A stretch of DNA of 46,560 nt from JAZDOK01 sp043798715 (GCA_043798715.1 JAZDOK010000084.1:1-46560), one strand, 5' to 3'; numbered from the stretch's first letter, positions 23,587 through 32,768 are shown. Notes: generated by a model from the sequence alone, not told the origin. Numbers and translations: made by a program.

Positions 23587-24595
23587 GGGGTCAGGTCTAC
23601 ACTATTGACAAAATGGGTCCGCATATGATATCTTAGATGCATGGCCAGACCTCTGCGTATTGAATACCCCGGTGCCTTCTATCATATCATTTCCAGAGGA
23701 AATGAACAAAAATCCGTATTTCGGGATGACAAGGACAGGGAAACATTCCTTAAGTTCCTCCAGACCTCCCATGACAGGTATCAGTCCGAAATTATCCTCT
23801 ACTGTCTCATGGATAACCACTACCATCTTATGCTTGAGACCCCCCAGGGAAACTTGTCCGAGATCATGCATCATATCAATGCCGGTTATACGGGATATTT
23901 CAACCGCCGGCATAATCGAGCGGGTCATCTTTTTCAAGGGCGTTACAAGGCGATATTGGTTGAGCGGGAATCCTATGGCCTGGAGCTTTCACGATATATC
24001 CATCTGAATCCGGTGAGGTTTGGCATAATCAAGAGGCCTGAAGATTATGGCTGGAGTAGTTACCGCGTATATATTGGAGCGGAGAAGAAGCCTGATTTTC
24101 TAAAGTCCGAAATTTTATTGTCGTACTTTGGAAATTCTCTGCAGAAAGCTCGGTTTCAATATCGCGCGTTTGTTGAATCCGGGATGAAGGAAAAGCTGCC
24201 CAATCCGTTAGAAGACATTGCATCTTCATTGGTGCTGGGGAGTGCTGAATTTATTGAATGGGTACAGGACAGTTTTCTCAGGGAGAAATCTGCGACGCGT
24301 GACCTTCCGGCTCTCAAAGCATTGATCAGAAGGGCATCTCCAGAGAAGATAGAGCAAGAAGTAAAAAAAATGTTCCATGAGCCTAAGTTGGCCAGGAAGG
24401 TTACCCTGTATCTTCTACACCGGTGCAGTGGCCTACACCTCAAGACTATTGGCGGTTTGTTTAATGGGTTAAGTGAATCCGCTGTGAGTCAAGCTACTCG
24501 CCGTTTCGAGTCAGAAATGATAAAGGAAAGGAAGTTAGCTGTATTGGTGAAGGGGATAGAGAAGCGAATAATGTCAATTGTGTAGACCTGACCCC
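23587..24595 (+). mobile_element. REP-type (TnpA_REP) transposon with 24-bp terminal inverted repeats
   Basis: The left end (23587-23610) begins GGGGTCAGGTCTACAC and the right end (24572-24595) is its inverted copy, with one mismatch in 24. The transposase CDS fills the interior. No target duplication is evident. The element has inserted into an ISLre2 transposase gene. A 233-bp deletion derivative lies 435 bases to the right. Confidence 0.85.
23641..24585 (+). CDS. Y1 (HUH) transposase, TnpA_REP / COG1943 type
   Basis: 314 residues beginning MARPLRIEYPGAFYHIISRGNE, the standard start of REP-associated tyrosine transposases. The HUH metal site is HYH in CLMDNHYHLMLETPQGNL. The nucleophile Tyr is in LELSRYIHLNPVR. 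The C-terminal ~100 residues hold a DnaA-like or HTH segment (LHLKTIGGLFNGLSESAVSQATRRFE). It is intact and its ends carry inverted repeats, so it may be active. It nicks single-stranded DNA at structured ends and is likely the source of the nearby mini-element. Confidence 0.92.
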   Translation: MARPLRIEYPGAFYHIISRGNEQKSVFRDDKDRETFLKFLQTSHDRYQSEIILYCLMDNHYHLMLETPQGNLSEIMHHINAGYTGYFNRRHNRAGHLFQGRYKAILVERESYGLELSRYIHLNPVRFGIIKRPEDYGWSSYRVYIGAEKKPDFLKSEILLSYFGNSLQKARFQYRAFVESGMKEKLPNPLEDIASSLVLGSAEFIEWVQDSFLREKSATRDLPALKALIRRASPEKIEQEVKKMFHEPKLARKVTLYLLHRCSGLHLKTIGGLFNGLSESAVSQATRRFESEMIKERKLAVLVKGIEKRIMSIV

Positions 24596-24794
24596 TTTCA
24601 TATGTGCCCTCTTTCACGTACCCTCCTGGCCTCGTCTTTTCCAAAACTCCGTCCAACTGCCTCGAAAATTTCTCCATCGCAAAGCGGCCGAAACGAAACC
24701 CAGCTTCTAAAAAAGCTTCCTCCAGGGTCTTGCCGTCCAGGCCTTCTTCTGGTATATTGAGAATGACAGGGTCGAATTCCAAGGTTATTAGCAT
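24596..24794 (-). pseudogene. ISLre2 (UPF0236) transposase N-terminal remnant, cut by the REP-type element
   Basis: From the ATG at 24794 (ribosome site GGGAGGAGG) the residues LEEAFLEAGFRFGRFAMEKF, then LEKTRPGGYVKEGTYE, resemble the start of ISLre2-family transposases. The homology stops exactly where the REP-type element begins. No further part of the transposase is found on the other side, so it is a dead fragment of about 65 codons. Family assignment is by pattern only. Confidence 0.5.
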
Positions 24795-24878
24795 TGTGTT
24801 AGGCTCCTCCTCCCTTTGTGGGTCTAGCAAGGAAGAGTCTAACACAATTATTTTATTGACTCAAAATACCTACAAAGA

Positions 24879-24963
24879 TTTTACACTATCCCACAAGGGC
24901 TTTTGTGAGGGAAATTACCCACAATACAACTCACAAGAAGGCTTAATCGTGCATAGTGTAAAA
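24879..24963. repeat. 11-bp inverted repeat upstream of the ISLre2 remnant
   Basis: TTTTACACTAT (24879-24889) recurs inverted at 24953-24963. Between them is a further partial pairing of CCCACAAG and TTTTGTGAGGG. It could be the terminal region of the degraded ISLre2 element or a promoter-proximal palindrome. It lies about 85-170 bases upstream of the remnant start. Confidence 0.4.
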
Positions 24964-25030
24964 CATCTTGTTTTTTAAAGGTAGTAGTTAAAGTTAGCAG
25001 AAGAGGAAAAGGGATCAGGTCCGAGGGAAT

Positions 25031-25263
25031 GGGGTCAGGTCTACACAATTGACAAAATGGGTCCGCAATGATATCTTAGACACATGGTCAGACCTCTGCG
25101 CATTGAATACCCAAGTGCCTTTTATCATAATTACTTCTCTATGAGTACAGCGTGAATCAAGCTACTAGCTGTTTCGAGTCAGCAATGAGAAGGGAAAGGA
25201 ATTTGGCTGGATTGGTGAGGGAGATAGAGAAGCGATAAATGTCAATTGTGTAGACCTGACCCC
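25031..25263 (+). mobile_element. 233-bp non-autonomous derivative of the REP-type element
   Basis: The ends (25031-25054 and 25240-25263) are perfect 24-bp inverted repeats beginning GGGGTCAGGTCTACAC. The left ~100 bases match the start of the full element, including MVRPLRIEYPSAFYH in the transposase frame. The right ~115 bases match its 3' end. About 780 internal bases are deleted. It cannot make transposase but could be mobilised by the intact neighbour. Confidence 0.88.
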
Positions 25264-25276
25264 TTTGTTTTCCTTC

Positions 25277-28120
25277 TTATGAACTTCGGGCCGGGACCAG
25301 GGCCTTGCCGCGGAGGACGGCGCTTAAAAATTGTCCGGTAAAGGAATCGGGATTGGCGGCGACTTCTTCCGGGTTTCCCTCGGCCACCAGCCTTCCCCCG
25401 CCGTCTCCTCCCTCGGGGCCCAAGTCAATGATGTAGTCCGCGCATTTGATGACGTCCAGGTTGTGCTCTATGATGAGGACGGTGTTGCCCTGTTCCACCA
25501 GCCGCTTGAGGACCGTAAGCAGGCAGGAGACATCGTGGAAGTGGAGGCCGGTCGTCGGCTCATCCAGGATGTAGAGGGTGCTGCCGGTGGCTGTCCTGGA
25601 TAGTTCCGTGGCCAGTTTAACCCGCTGGGCCTCGCCGCCGGATAAAGTGGTGGCGGACTGTCCCAGGTGAATATACCCCAGGCCCACGTCATTGAGAGTC
25701 GTAAGCTTCCTTTTTATCTTGGGGATGTTTTTGAAAAACTCGAGGGATTCCTCCACGGTCATGTCGAGCACGTCGTGGATGCTGCGGCCCTTGAAGAGCA
25801 CTTCCAGGGTCTCGCGGTTGTAGCGCTTTCCACCGCACTCTTCACAGGGCACATACACATCGGGCAGAAAATGCATCTCTATCTTGAGGATGCCCTCGCC
25901 CCCGCAGGCCTCGCAGCGTCCGCCCTTTACGTTGAAGCTGAAGCGGCCGGGGGCGTATCCCCGCATCCTGGCCTCCGGTGTCATTGAGAAGACCTCCCTG
26001 ATGGGAGTGAAGACCCCCGTGTAAGTGGCGGGATTGGAGCGGGGGGTGCGGCCGATGGGGGACTGGTCTATAAGCACCACCTTGTCCAGGTGCTCAAGGC
26101 CGAGTATCCGGTCGTGTTCTCCTGGCTGCTCCATGGCCCTGAAGAAGTGACGGGCCAGGGAGCGGTGTATTATATCGTTGACGAGGGTGCTCTTGCCGGA
26201 GCCGGAAACCCCGGTGACACACACAAAAAGCCCGAGGGGGATGCGGACCCGTATGTTTTTCAGGTTGTTCTGGCGGGCGCCCACCACCTCAAGAGCCCGC
26301 CCGTCGGGCGCTTTCCTTTCGTCCGGTATGGGGATGGAGGCCTTTCCCGAAAGGTACCTGCCGGTGATGGAGCGCGGGGCGGAGCCGATATCATCCGGGG
26401 GGCCGGCATAGACGATCTCCCCGCCATGGATCCCCGCTTCGGGGCCCATGTCCACGATGAAGTCGGAGGTCCTTATGGTCTCTTCATCGTGCTCGACTAC
26501 CAGCAGGGTGTTTCCGAGATCTCTTAAGTTTCTCAGAGTTCCCAGGAGACGCTTGTTGTCCCTCTGGTGCAACCCGATGGTGGGTTCGTCGAGGATGTAG
26601 AGCACCCCCACCAGCCCGGATCCGATCTGGGTGGCCAGGCGGATCCTCTGGGCCTCTCCTCCCGAGAGGGTCCCCGCCGTGCGCCCCAGAGTGAGGTAAT
26701 CGAGTCCCACGTCGATCAGAAATTTCAGGCGGGCCTTGATTTCTTTCAGAATTTGCCGGGCGATGGCCTTTTCCCGATCGTTGAGAGTAAGGGAAGAGAG
26801 AAAAACATCGGTCTCCCTGATGGAGAGGTCGGTAACATCGGCTATATTTTTACCTCCGATCAGGACCGAAAGAGCCTCGGGCTTGAGCCTGCGGCCTCCG
26901 CAGGAGGGGCAGGAACGGTCTGCGATGTATTTGCCGATCTCCCCTCGCATGAATTCGGATTCGGTCTCCCGGTAGCGCCGCTGAAGATTGTGGACGGCTC
27001 CCTCGTATTCAAAGTCCAGCGACTCCGCCTCCGGGTGCCCGGCGCTCCCGTACAGGATGACCTCTTTCTGGAGCGGGGTGAGTTCTTCGAAGGGCGTCTC
27101 GAAATTAAATCCGAAGACCTTTCCAACTTTCTTAAGGCGCGACCAGTACCAGCTTTCCATGGCCTGGTACCTGAAATTGCGGACGGGCCGGCCCCAGGGA
27201 GCTATGGCTCCTTCGGAAAGGGACTTCCCGGGATCGGGAATCACCAGTTCCGGCTCAATCTCCATTTTTCTTCCCAGCCCCATGCATTCCGGGCAGGCTC
27301 CAAAGGGGCTGTTGAAGGAGAAAAAACGGGGCGTCATTTCCTCGACGCTTATGCCGCAGTTCGGGCATGAGAGCTTCTCACTGAAGAGGAGCTCCTTTTC
27401 CCCTTCCCTTTCCACCAGGACGGTTCCGCCGCTTAAGGCAAGGGTGGTCTCCAGGGAATCGGTCAGACGCTGCCTGAGTCCGTCTTTCAAAACCAAACGA
27501 TCCACCACCACCTCGATGGAGTGCTGGCGATACTTTTCCAGGACGATCTTTTCCGAGAGTTCACGAATCCGGCCGTCCACCCTGGCCCGGACAAAGCCTT
27601 TCCGGCGCACGTCATCGAGGAGCTTCTGAAACTCCCCCTTGCGGCCCCTCACGAGGGGGGCCAGAACCTGAATCTTCTCTCCCGCCGGCCAGGCCAGAAT
27701 CTGGTCGGTCATCTGCTGGACGGTCATGAGGGAGATGATCCTCCCGCACTGGTGGCAGTGGGGTATTCCGATGCGGGCGAAGAGGAGGCGCAGGTAGTCG
27801 TAAATCTCGGTGACGGTTCCGACGGTTGAGCGGGGGTTGGCGCTGACTCCCCTCTGGTCTATGGAGATGGCCGGAGAGAGTCCCTCGATGTAATCCACAT
27901 CGGGTTTGTCCATCTGGCCCAGAAACTGGCGGGCGTAGGCGGAAAGTGATTCGACATAGCGGCGCTGTCCTTCGGCGTAGATGGTGTCGAAGGCCAGGGA
28001 TGATTTCCCCGAGCCGGAAAGACCTGTAATCACGATCAGCTTGTTGCGGGGCAACGCAAGATCGATGTTTTTCAGGTTGTGTTCCCGGGCGCCTTTTATG
28101 AAAATAGAATCGTCATGCAT
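25277..28120 (-). CDS. uvrA: Excinuclease ABC subunit A
   Basis: 947 residues from the ATG at 28120 (MHDDSIFIKGAREHNLKN). An upstream ATG at 28171 gives 17 unlikely residues. The protein has two ABC modules. The first has GLSGSGKSSLAF, and the second GVSGSGKSTLVND with LSGGEAQRVKLA and ILDEPTTGLHF. Zinc-binding cysteine sets include CPNCG...CPECMG and CEACGGEG...CEECGG. UvrA binds damaged DNA with UvrB in nucleotide excision repair. Length and motifs are normal. It is monocistronic, with the mini-element 14 bases after its stop. Confidence 0.97.
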   Translation of the reverse strand: MHDDSIFIKGAREHNLKNIDLALPRNKLIVITGLSGSGKSSLAFDTIYAEGQRRYVESLSAYARQFLGQMDKPDVDYIEGLSPAISIDQRGVSANPRSTVGTVTEIYDYLRLLFARIGIPHCHQCGRIISLMTVQQMTDQILAWPAGEKIQVLAPLVRGRKGEFQKLLDDVRRKGFVRARVDGRIRELSEKIVLEKYRQHSIEVVVDRLVLKDGLRQRLTDSLETTLALSGGTVLVEREGEKELLFSEKLSCPNCGISVEEMTPRFFSFNSPFGACPECMGLGRKMEIEPELVIPDPGKSLSEGAIAPWGRPVRNFRYQAMESWYWSRLKKVGKVFGFNFETPFEELTPLQKEVILYGSAGHPEAESLDFEYEGAVHNLQRRYRETESEFMRGEIGKYIADRSCPSCGGRRLKPEALSVLIGGKNIADVTDLSIRETDVFLSSLTLNDREKAIARQILKEIKARLKFLIDVGLDYLTLGRTAGTLSGGEAQRIRLATQIGSGLVGVLYILDEPTIGLHQRDNKRLLGTLRNLRDLGNTLLVVEHDEETIRTSDFIVDMGPEAGIHGGEIVYAGPPDDIGSAPRSITGRYLSGKASIPIPDERKAPDGRALEVVGARQNNLKNIRVRIPLGLFVCVTGVSGSGKSTLVNDIIHRSLARHFFRAMEQPGEHDRILGLEHLDKVVLIDQSPIGRTPRSNPATYTGVFTPIREVFSMTPEARMRGYAPGRFSFNVKGGRCEACGGEGILKIEMHFLPDVYVPCEECGGKRYNRETLEVLFKGRSIHDVLDMTVEESLEFFKNIPKIKRKLTTLNDVGLGYIHLGQSATTLSGGEAQRVKLATELSRTATGSTLYILDEPTTGLHFHDVSCLLTVLKRLVEQGNTVLIIEHNLDVIKCADYIIDLGPEGGDGGGRLVAEGNPEEVAANPDSFTGQFLSAVLRGKALVPARSS

Positions 28121-28194
28121 GGCAGTGTTCGAGTGATTATAGCATAAAGGCTGCGGGGGAGGGAATAGCACTTCAGATAAAGAATAGCTGACAA

Positions 28195-29658
28195 ATGAAG
28201 GTTCTGCTAGTGAACCCCCCGTCAGTAAACGGCGTCCGCGTCGTCCGGGAGGGAAGGTGCATGCAGCGCCAGGATGGCTGGACTGCGGCCTGGCCGCCCC
28301 TCTCTCTTGCCTATTGCGCCTCGGTGCTGCGGAAGTCCGGTATTGAGGCGGCCCTCCGGGACTGTATCATCGAGAAGATTGATTTTGAGAGTTTGAAAGA
28401 GGTAATCCGGGATTTCAAGCCGGATCTTCTGGTTATAAATACGGCGACGTTTACCATCGAGGGGGACCTCTCGGTAGCCCGCCTGGCCAGGGAGATCTTT
28501 CCGGGCGTTCATGCCGCCGCCATGGGTATTCATGTCACCGCCCTTCCCGACGAATCCTTCAGGGCCGAGCCGATGCTGGATTACATTATCCGGGGCGAGC
28601 CGGAAGAGACGGTCAGGGATCTGGCACTGGCCATTCAAGAAGGACGTGACCCGCTTGAGGTTAAAGGTATTTCTTTCCGGATTGGCGGAGTGGTCAAACA
28701 TAATTCCGATCGGCCGTTCATTGGGGATCTGGACGCACTCCCCTTTCCGGCCTGGGACCTGGTCGATCTGGATGACTATCGCGAGCCCCTGAGCGGCGAG
28801 CGCATCCTTCTGATATCACCCGGAAGGGGCTGTCCCTACGGCTGCTCATTCTGCGCCGGCAAGACGTATTACGGTTCCAAAGTCCGGCTCAGGAGCCCGA
28901 AGAATATAGCCGACGAGCTGGCCTGGGACGGCACGCAGTTCGGAGTCAGAAATTTTCTTTTCTGGATAGAATCGTTTACCATAAACCGGGATCACGTGCT
29001 GGCGCTGATGGATGAAATTATTTCCCGTAAGCTTGACATTCGATTCATCTGCAACAGCCGGGTTGCCGATGTGGATCGGGAAATGCTCTTCAAGCTGAAG
29101 AAAGCCGGCTGCTGGATGATCGCCTTCGGTATTGAATCGGGAAATCAGGAAATTCTGGATTCCATGAAAAAGGCAACTCTTCTTCCGCAGGCGAAGAAAG
29201 CTGTCCTCATGTCTCACGAAGCGGGATTGAAAGTGGTCGGCCATTGTATCATCGGGGTTCCCGGGGAAAGCGTGAAGACGATCAAGCAAACCATGGCTCT
29301 CGTCCGCACTCTCCGCCTGGACTACGTCCAGTATTACTGCTGTGTCCCCTTCCCGGGCTCGGACCTCTACCGGGAAGCCCTGGAAAAGGGCTGGATCAAC
29401 ACGGATCGGTGGGATGGATTCGAACAGAGCTATTCAGTCATGGACCTCCCGAATCTTGATTCCCGGAACGTCATGAAATGGAGAAAAAAGGCTTTCCTCC
29501 GTTTTTATCTTTCTCCGGGCACGGTCTTCCGTATACTCGGAGAGATTCGCTCTCTCGGGCACTTGAAGCGTCTTGCCGGGATGGTTAATGATTTTTTATT
29601 CTGGATTTTAGCGAAAAGAGAACGGATTTGGCCACCGAAAAGACCGTCCCGGCGTTGA
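28195..29658 (+). CDS. B12-binding-domain radical SAM protein
   Basis: 487 residues. The N-terminal ~150 residues form a cobalamin-binding-like domain (MKVLLVNPPSVNG, PPLSLAYCASVLRKSGIEAALRDC, DLLVINTATFTIEGD, YIIRGEPEETVRDL). The radical SAM core has CPYGCSFC near residue 217. A later segment reads FGIESGNQEILDSMKK, then VVGHCIIGVPGESVKTI. These enzymes perform radical methylation or rearrangements, for example in lipid or cofactor synthesis. Substrate is unknown. The last 74 bases overlap, antisense, the next radical SAM gene. The ribosome site is weak. Confidence 0.87.
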   Translation: MKVLLVNPPSVNGVRVVREGRCMQRQDGWTAAWPPLSLAYCASVLRKSGIEAALRDCIIEKIDFESLKEVIRDFKPDLLVINTATFTIEGDLSVARLAREIFPGVHAAAMGIHVTALPDESFRAEPMLDYIIRGEPEETVRDLALAIQEGRDPLEVKGISFRIGGVVKHNSDRPFIGDLDALPFPAWDLVDLDDYREPLSGERILLISPGRGCPYGCSFCAGKTYYGSKVRLRSPKNIADELAWDGTQFGVRNFLFWIESFTINRDHVLALMDEIISRKLDIRFICNSRVADVDREMLFKLKKAGCWMIAFGIESGNQEILDSMKKATLLPQAKKAVLMSHEAGLKVVGHCIIGVPGESVKTIKQTMALVRTLRLDYVQYYCCVPFPGSDLYREALEKGWINTDRWDGFEQSYSVMDLPNLDSRNVMKWRKKAFLRFYLSPGTVFRILGEIRSLGHLKRLAGMVNDFLFWILAKRERIWPPKRPSRR

Positions 29659-30613
29659 AATTGGACAGCAGGTTAAGTTCCATGTTGGAACAGCATTTGC
29701 ATTGAGCGCAGCGCGGCTTCCTGACTTTCCCAAAAGCGGCTTTAAAGCCGAGTTCCAGTGCATCGGGGGCTTCCGCTTCTTCGAGGAAAGGGTAGCAGGG
29801 AAAGACTTTTCCATCCGGAGAAACAGCGCAGAAGAATCTGCCCGCCTGGCAGGCAGCGGGAGTCTTTTCGAGGCGAAGGAGAGACCGGATGGCAGAGGGC
29901 GAATTGATGATTGGGAAAGCGCTGAGTTTCCTTTCCAGGATTTGTTTGATTGTTCTTCGGAAATCAATTTGTTCAGGGGCGAGTTGACCTGCTCCTTCCG
30001 CCGCCAGACGGTATTCAAAAACGGGGTTGAAGAAAATTTCAAAACCCTCTTCTTCGGCTTTCCTGAGCATGAAATCCACGTGTTCGATATTTGAGCGGGT
30101 CAACACGCAGATGACCCACACCTTGATTCCTTCGCGGATTGCCGCCCGGACGGCGGATATGACTTTTTCGTAGGTTCCCGCTCCCCGCTGCCTGTCATGT
30201 ATTTCGGGGGGGCCGTCCAGGCTCAAGACAAGAAAATCCAGTTCTTTGAGTTCGCTGATTCTTTCCGGAACAAAAATCCCGTTGGAACAAAGCGTCGTCG
30301 TGATGCCTTTTTGAGTGGCTGCCCGGATGAGCTTTTCTATGTCTTCTCTGAGAAGAGGCTCTCCGCCAGTAAAACCCAGACGCCGGGTTCCGGCGTCCGC
30401 CATCTCTCCGATGAGCCGGATGATTTCATCCGTGGACATCTCCTGGCTCTTGATTCTGTTGCAGCCGCAGTAGAGGCAGCTCTGAGTGCATCTGTAGGTC
30501 AGAACCATGTTGACGGAAAAAGGGATTTTTTTCTTTAGAAGCCGGACTTTCAAGACAGCCGCAAAGTAAGTGACGGCGTTCTTCAAAATGCCGGATAAAT
30601 TTGAGGAACGCAT
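29585..30613 (-). CDS. Radical SAM protein with SPASM-like C-terminal cysteines
   Basis: 342 residues. The cluster motif CTQSCLYC is near residues 42-49. FTGGEPLLREDI follows, then LDFLVLSLDGPPEIHDRQRG. The C-terminal part has CQAGRFFCAVSPDGKVFPCYPF and CAQCKCC, a reduced SPASM/twitch-type auxiliary cluster. Relatives include HpnH and peptide or carbohydrate modifiers. It is preceded without a gap by a 38-codon ORF with a better ribosome site than its own, so the two may be coupled. It converges with and overlaps the B12 radical SAM gene by 74 bases. Confidence 0.82.
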   Translation of the reverse strand: MRSSNLSGILKNAVTYFAAVLKVRLLKKKIPFSVNMVLTYRCTQSCLYCGCNRIKSQEMSTDEIIRLIGEMADAGTRRLGFTGGEPLLREDIEKLIRAATQKGITTTLCSNGIFVPERISELKELDFLVLSLDGPPEIHDRQRGAGTYEKVISAVRAAIREGIKVWVICVLTRSNIEHVDFMLRKAEEEGFEIFFNPVFEYRLAAEGAGQLAPEQIDFRRTIKQILERKLSAFPIINSPSAIRSLLRLEKTPAACQAGRFFCAVSPDGKVFPCYPFLEEAEAPDALELGFKAAFGKVRKPRCAQCKCCSNMELNLLSNFNAGTVFSVAKSVLFSLKSRIKNH

Positions 30614-30730
30614 CTACCGGACAGCCCTGCCGGGCTGTTTTACGACAAAGCATCTCGGGCGCTTCAAAACAGCACCAGTATACCTTTTATCGTCATCCAT
30701 TACAAGCATTGAGCCGGTCTCTATCGTCAT
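30614..30730 (-). CDS. 38-residue small protein, possible partner or substrate of the radical SAM protein
   Basis: ATG at 30730 to TAG at 30616-30614, directly abutting the radical SAM ATG. AAGGAG sits eight bases upstream, inside the end of the kinase gene. The product starts MTIETGSMLVMDDDKRY and ends CFVVKQPGRAVR, with one Cys. There is no hydrophobic segment and I recognise no family. Coupling to a radical SAM gene with SPASM-like cysteines makes a ribosomal-peptide substrate conceivable. Other roles, such as a spacer or leader ORF, are equally open. Confidence 0.5.
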   Translation of the reverse strand: MTIETGSMLVMDDDKRYTGAVLKRPRCFVVKQPGRAVR

Positions 30731-30731
30731 T

Positions 30732-32768
30732 TCAAGTCTCCTTCCGGATGTCATCCAATGCCGCACGCAACCTTTTGTATTCTAACTCCGCCTGCGCCAT
30801 CAACTCAGCCGTACTTTCAACCGCCCCTGTCTTACCCAGCGCTTCCAGGTTACTACAGAGGACCGAAAAGGTCGTTCCGCCGAGCATTGCGCTGTTCGAC
30901 TTGAGCGTGTGAGCAGATCGAGCCAGGAGTGTTGCGTCGCCCTGTTCACGAGCTTTCTGCATGTCGCTCATTCGGGCCGGCGAATCAGAAAGGAACATAT
31001 CAATTACCTTGGGGAGAAACTCGGAGCCCACTGTCGCACGGATGCGGTCGAAGGCCTTTGAGTCCAGAACGGCGGGTTCGGAAGCTATTTTAGAAAACGC
31101 GGTTTTCGGATTGCGGGGGGCGGGGGGCATAGCGTTTTCCCGCCGTTGGCATCGGCTGAGGGCGGCAACCAACTCCTCGACACTTATCGGCTTGCTAACA
31201 AAATCGTCCATGCCCGCGTCCAGGCACGCTTGACGGTCGCCCGTCATGGCGCTCGCCGTCATGGCAATCAGGCGCGGACGTTCCCCGTGCGGCCAGCGTG
31301 CGCAGATGCGGCGAGTGGCTTCCAGTCCATCCATCTCCGGCATCTGGACATCCATTAAAACCACGTCGTAAGTCTGGCGCTCCACGGACTCAATTGCTTC
31401 CAGCCCGTTAGCCGCCAGATCCGTCTGATAGCCAAGGTGCTGCAGAATCCTGATGGCGACCTTCTGGTTTACCTTGTTGTCCTCAGCCAGTAGAATTCGC
31501 AAGGGTAGCCGCTTGCCCATTCCCGAGTCGAAGACCACGGCAGGCTTTTCCTGGATTTGAACTTCCCGTTCTCCAAAGATGTTCATAAGAGTGTCGAATA
31601 TCTGTGAGGGCTTGGCGGGTTTGGTTAGATGCGCCGCAAAGCCGGCCGCATCGTAGTCAACTCCCGATTCCCGCTCTCCAAGAGAGGTGAAGAGCACCAA
31701 TGGCAGAACCTGGATATCGCGGTAACGGCGGATTTCCCTGGCCAGCGTCACCCCATCCATCTCCGGCATATGCATGTCCAGAATGGCGACGTCAAAAGGA
31801 TCGCCTTTCTGAATCCACTCCAGCGCCTGAAGCGGTGATTCCGCGTCCCGGGTGAACATGCCCCAGAGATTTGCCTGGTGAACCAGGATGCGCCGATTCG
31901 TAGCGTTGTCGTCTACAATCAGCATTCGTTTATCCTTCAATTTTACCTGAGCTTCCCGCAAACTTGTGTGCGTGGCCGGCAGCGTGACGGACTCCGCCCG
32001 CAGTGTGAAATGAAAGGTCGATCCCTTCCCGGGGATACCTTCGCTCTCTACCCACATTTTCCCGCCCATCATTTCACAGAGTCGCTGGCTGATTGCGAGC
32101 CCAAGGCCGGTGCCGCCGTATTTTCGCGTGATTGAAGTATCCACCTGACTGAATGATTTGAAGAGACGATCCATATGGTCGGGCGGAATGCCGATACCGG
32201 TGTCCCGCACGGCAAAGTGCAGCTCATGCAACGGCGAAGAAGCGATTTTGTTCTGTTTTCCGCCATCTATAAGACGGCTGGTCACCAAAAGTACGACTTC
32301 CCCCTTCTCGGTAAACTTCACTGCATTGTTGAGCAGGTTTATAATAATCTGGCGCAGGCGGGTCACGTCCCCGACGATGGCCTCCGGCACCTCGTCCCCG
32401 AAGGAATAGACCAGATCAAGATTTTTTTCCCCTGCCCGGGGAGATACCAGATCCAGAGCGGATTCGGCACAATGCCTGAGGTCAAAGGGCTGCTTTTCCA
32501 GCTCGAGTTTGCCGGCTTCGAACTTGGAGTAGTCCAGGATGTCGTTGATAATAGACAGAAGCGCTTCACTGCTGTTGCGGATGATTTCGGTAAAATCCTT
32601 CTGCTCCGCCGTGAGTTGGGTGCTCAGGAGCAGGCTGCTCATGCCGATCACCGCATTCATGGGTGTGCGGATCTCGTGGCTCATGCTCGCCAGGAACGCG
32701 GACTTCGCAGCAGTGGCGGATTCAGCGGCCTCCTTGGCCCCTACCAATTCCTTGTTTGTCTGCGCCAA
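30732..32768 (-). CDS. Hybrid histidine kinase, kinase-REC-REC-Hpt half of a frameshifted gene
   Basis: 678 residues from the first ATG, but the frame is open further upstream to about 32818. Order: HisKA with H-box FLASMSHEIRTPMNAVIG, HATPase with RLRQIIINLLNNAVKFT and DTGIGIPPDHMDRLF, then a first receiver (MLIVDDNATNRRILV, ILDMHMPEMDG). A second receiver follows (RILLAEDNKVNQKVA, LMDVQMPEMDG) and a C-terminal Hpt domain (ARSAHTLKSNSAMLGG). All phosphorelay residues are present. Upstream of the ATG the frame reads KHQEHLEELVRERTAELAQTNKEL, a normal linker after a PAS domain. The sensor half lies in the neighbouring frame, so this was one gene. Confidence 0.9.
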   Translation of the reverse strand: MAQTNKELVGAKEAAESATAAKSAFLASMSHEIRTPMNAVIGMSSLLLSTQLTAEQKDFTEIIRNSSEALLSIINDILDYSKFEAGKLELEKQPFDLRHCAESALDLVSPRAGEKNLDLVYSFGDEVPEAIVGDVTRLRQIIINLLNNAVKFTEKGEVVLLVTSRLIDGGKQNKIASSPLHELHFAVRDTGIGIPPDHMDRLFKSFSQVDTSITRKYGGTGLGLAISQRLCEMMGGKMWVESEGIPGKGSTFHFTLRAESVTLPATHTSLREAQVKLKDKRMLIVDDNATNRRILVHQANLWGMFTRDAESPLQALEWIQKGDPFDVAILDMHMPEMDGVTLAREIRRYRDIQVLPLVLFTSLGERESGVDYDAAGFAAHLTKPAKPSQIFDTLMNIFGEREVQIQEKPAVVFDSGMGKRLPLRILLAEDNKVNQKVAIRILQHLGYQTDLAANGLEAIESVERQTYDVVLMDVQMPEMDGLEATRRICARWPHGERPRLIAMTASAMTGDRQACLDAGMDDFVSKPISVEELVAALSRCQRRENAMPPAPRNPKTAFSKIASEPAVLDSKAFDRIRATVGSEFLPKVIDMFLSDSPARMSDMQKAREQGDATLLARSAHTLKSNSAMLGGTTFSVLCSNLEALGKTGAVESTAELMAQAELEYKRLRAALDDIRKET

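Noticed and set aside
26567..27370. Long frame opposite uvrA
   Set aside because: Antisense to a highly conserved gene and without recognisable domain content.
30617..30640. CAGCCC/GGGCTG hairpin with T-run as a plus-strand terminator
   Set aside because: It lies inside the 38-codon minus-strand ORF and beyond the end of any plus-strand gene that would need it.
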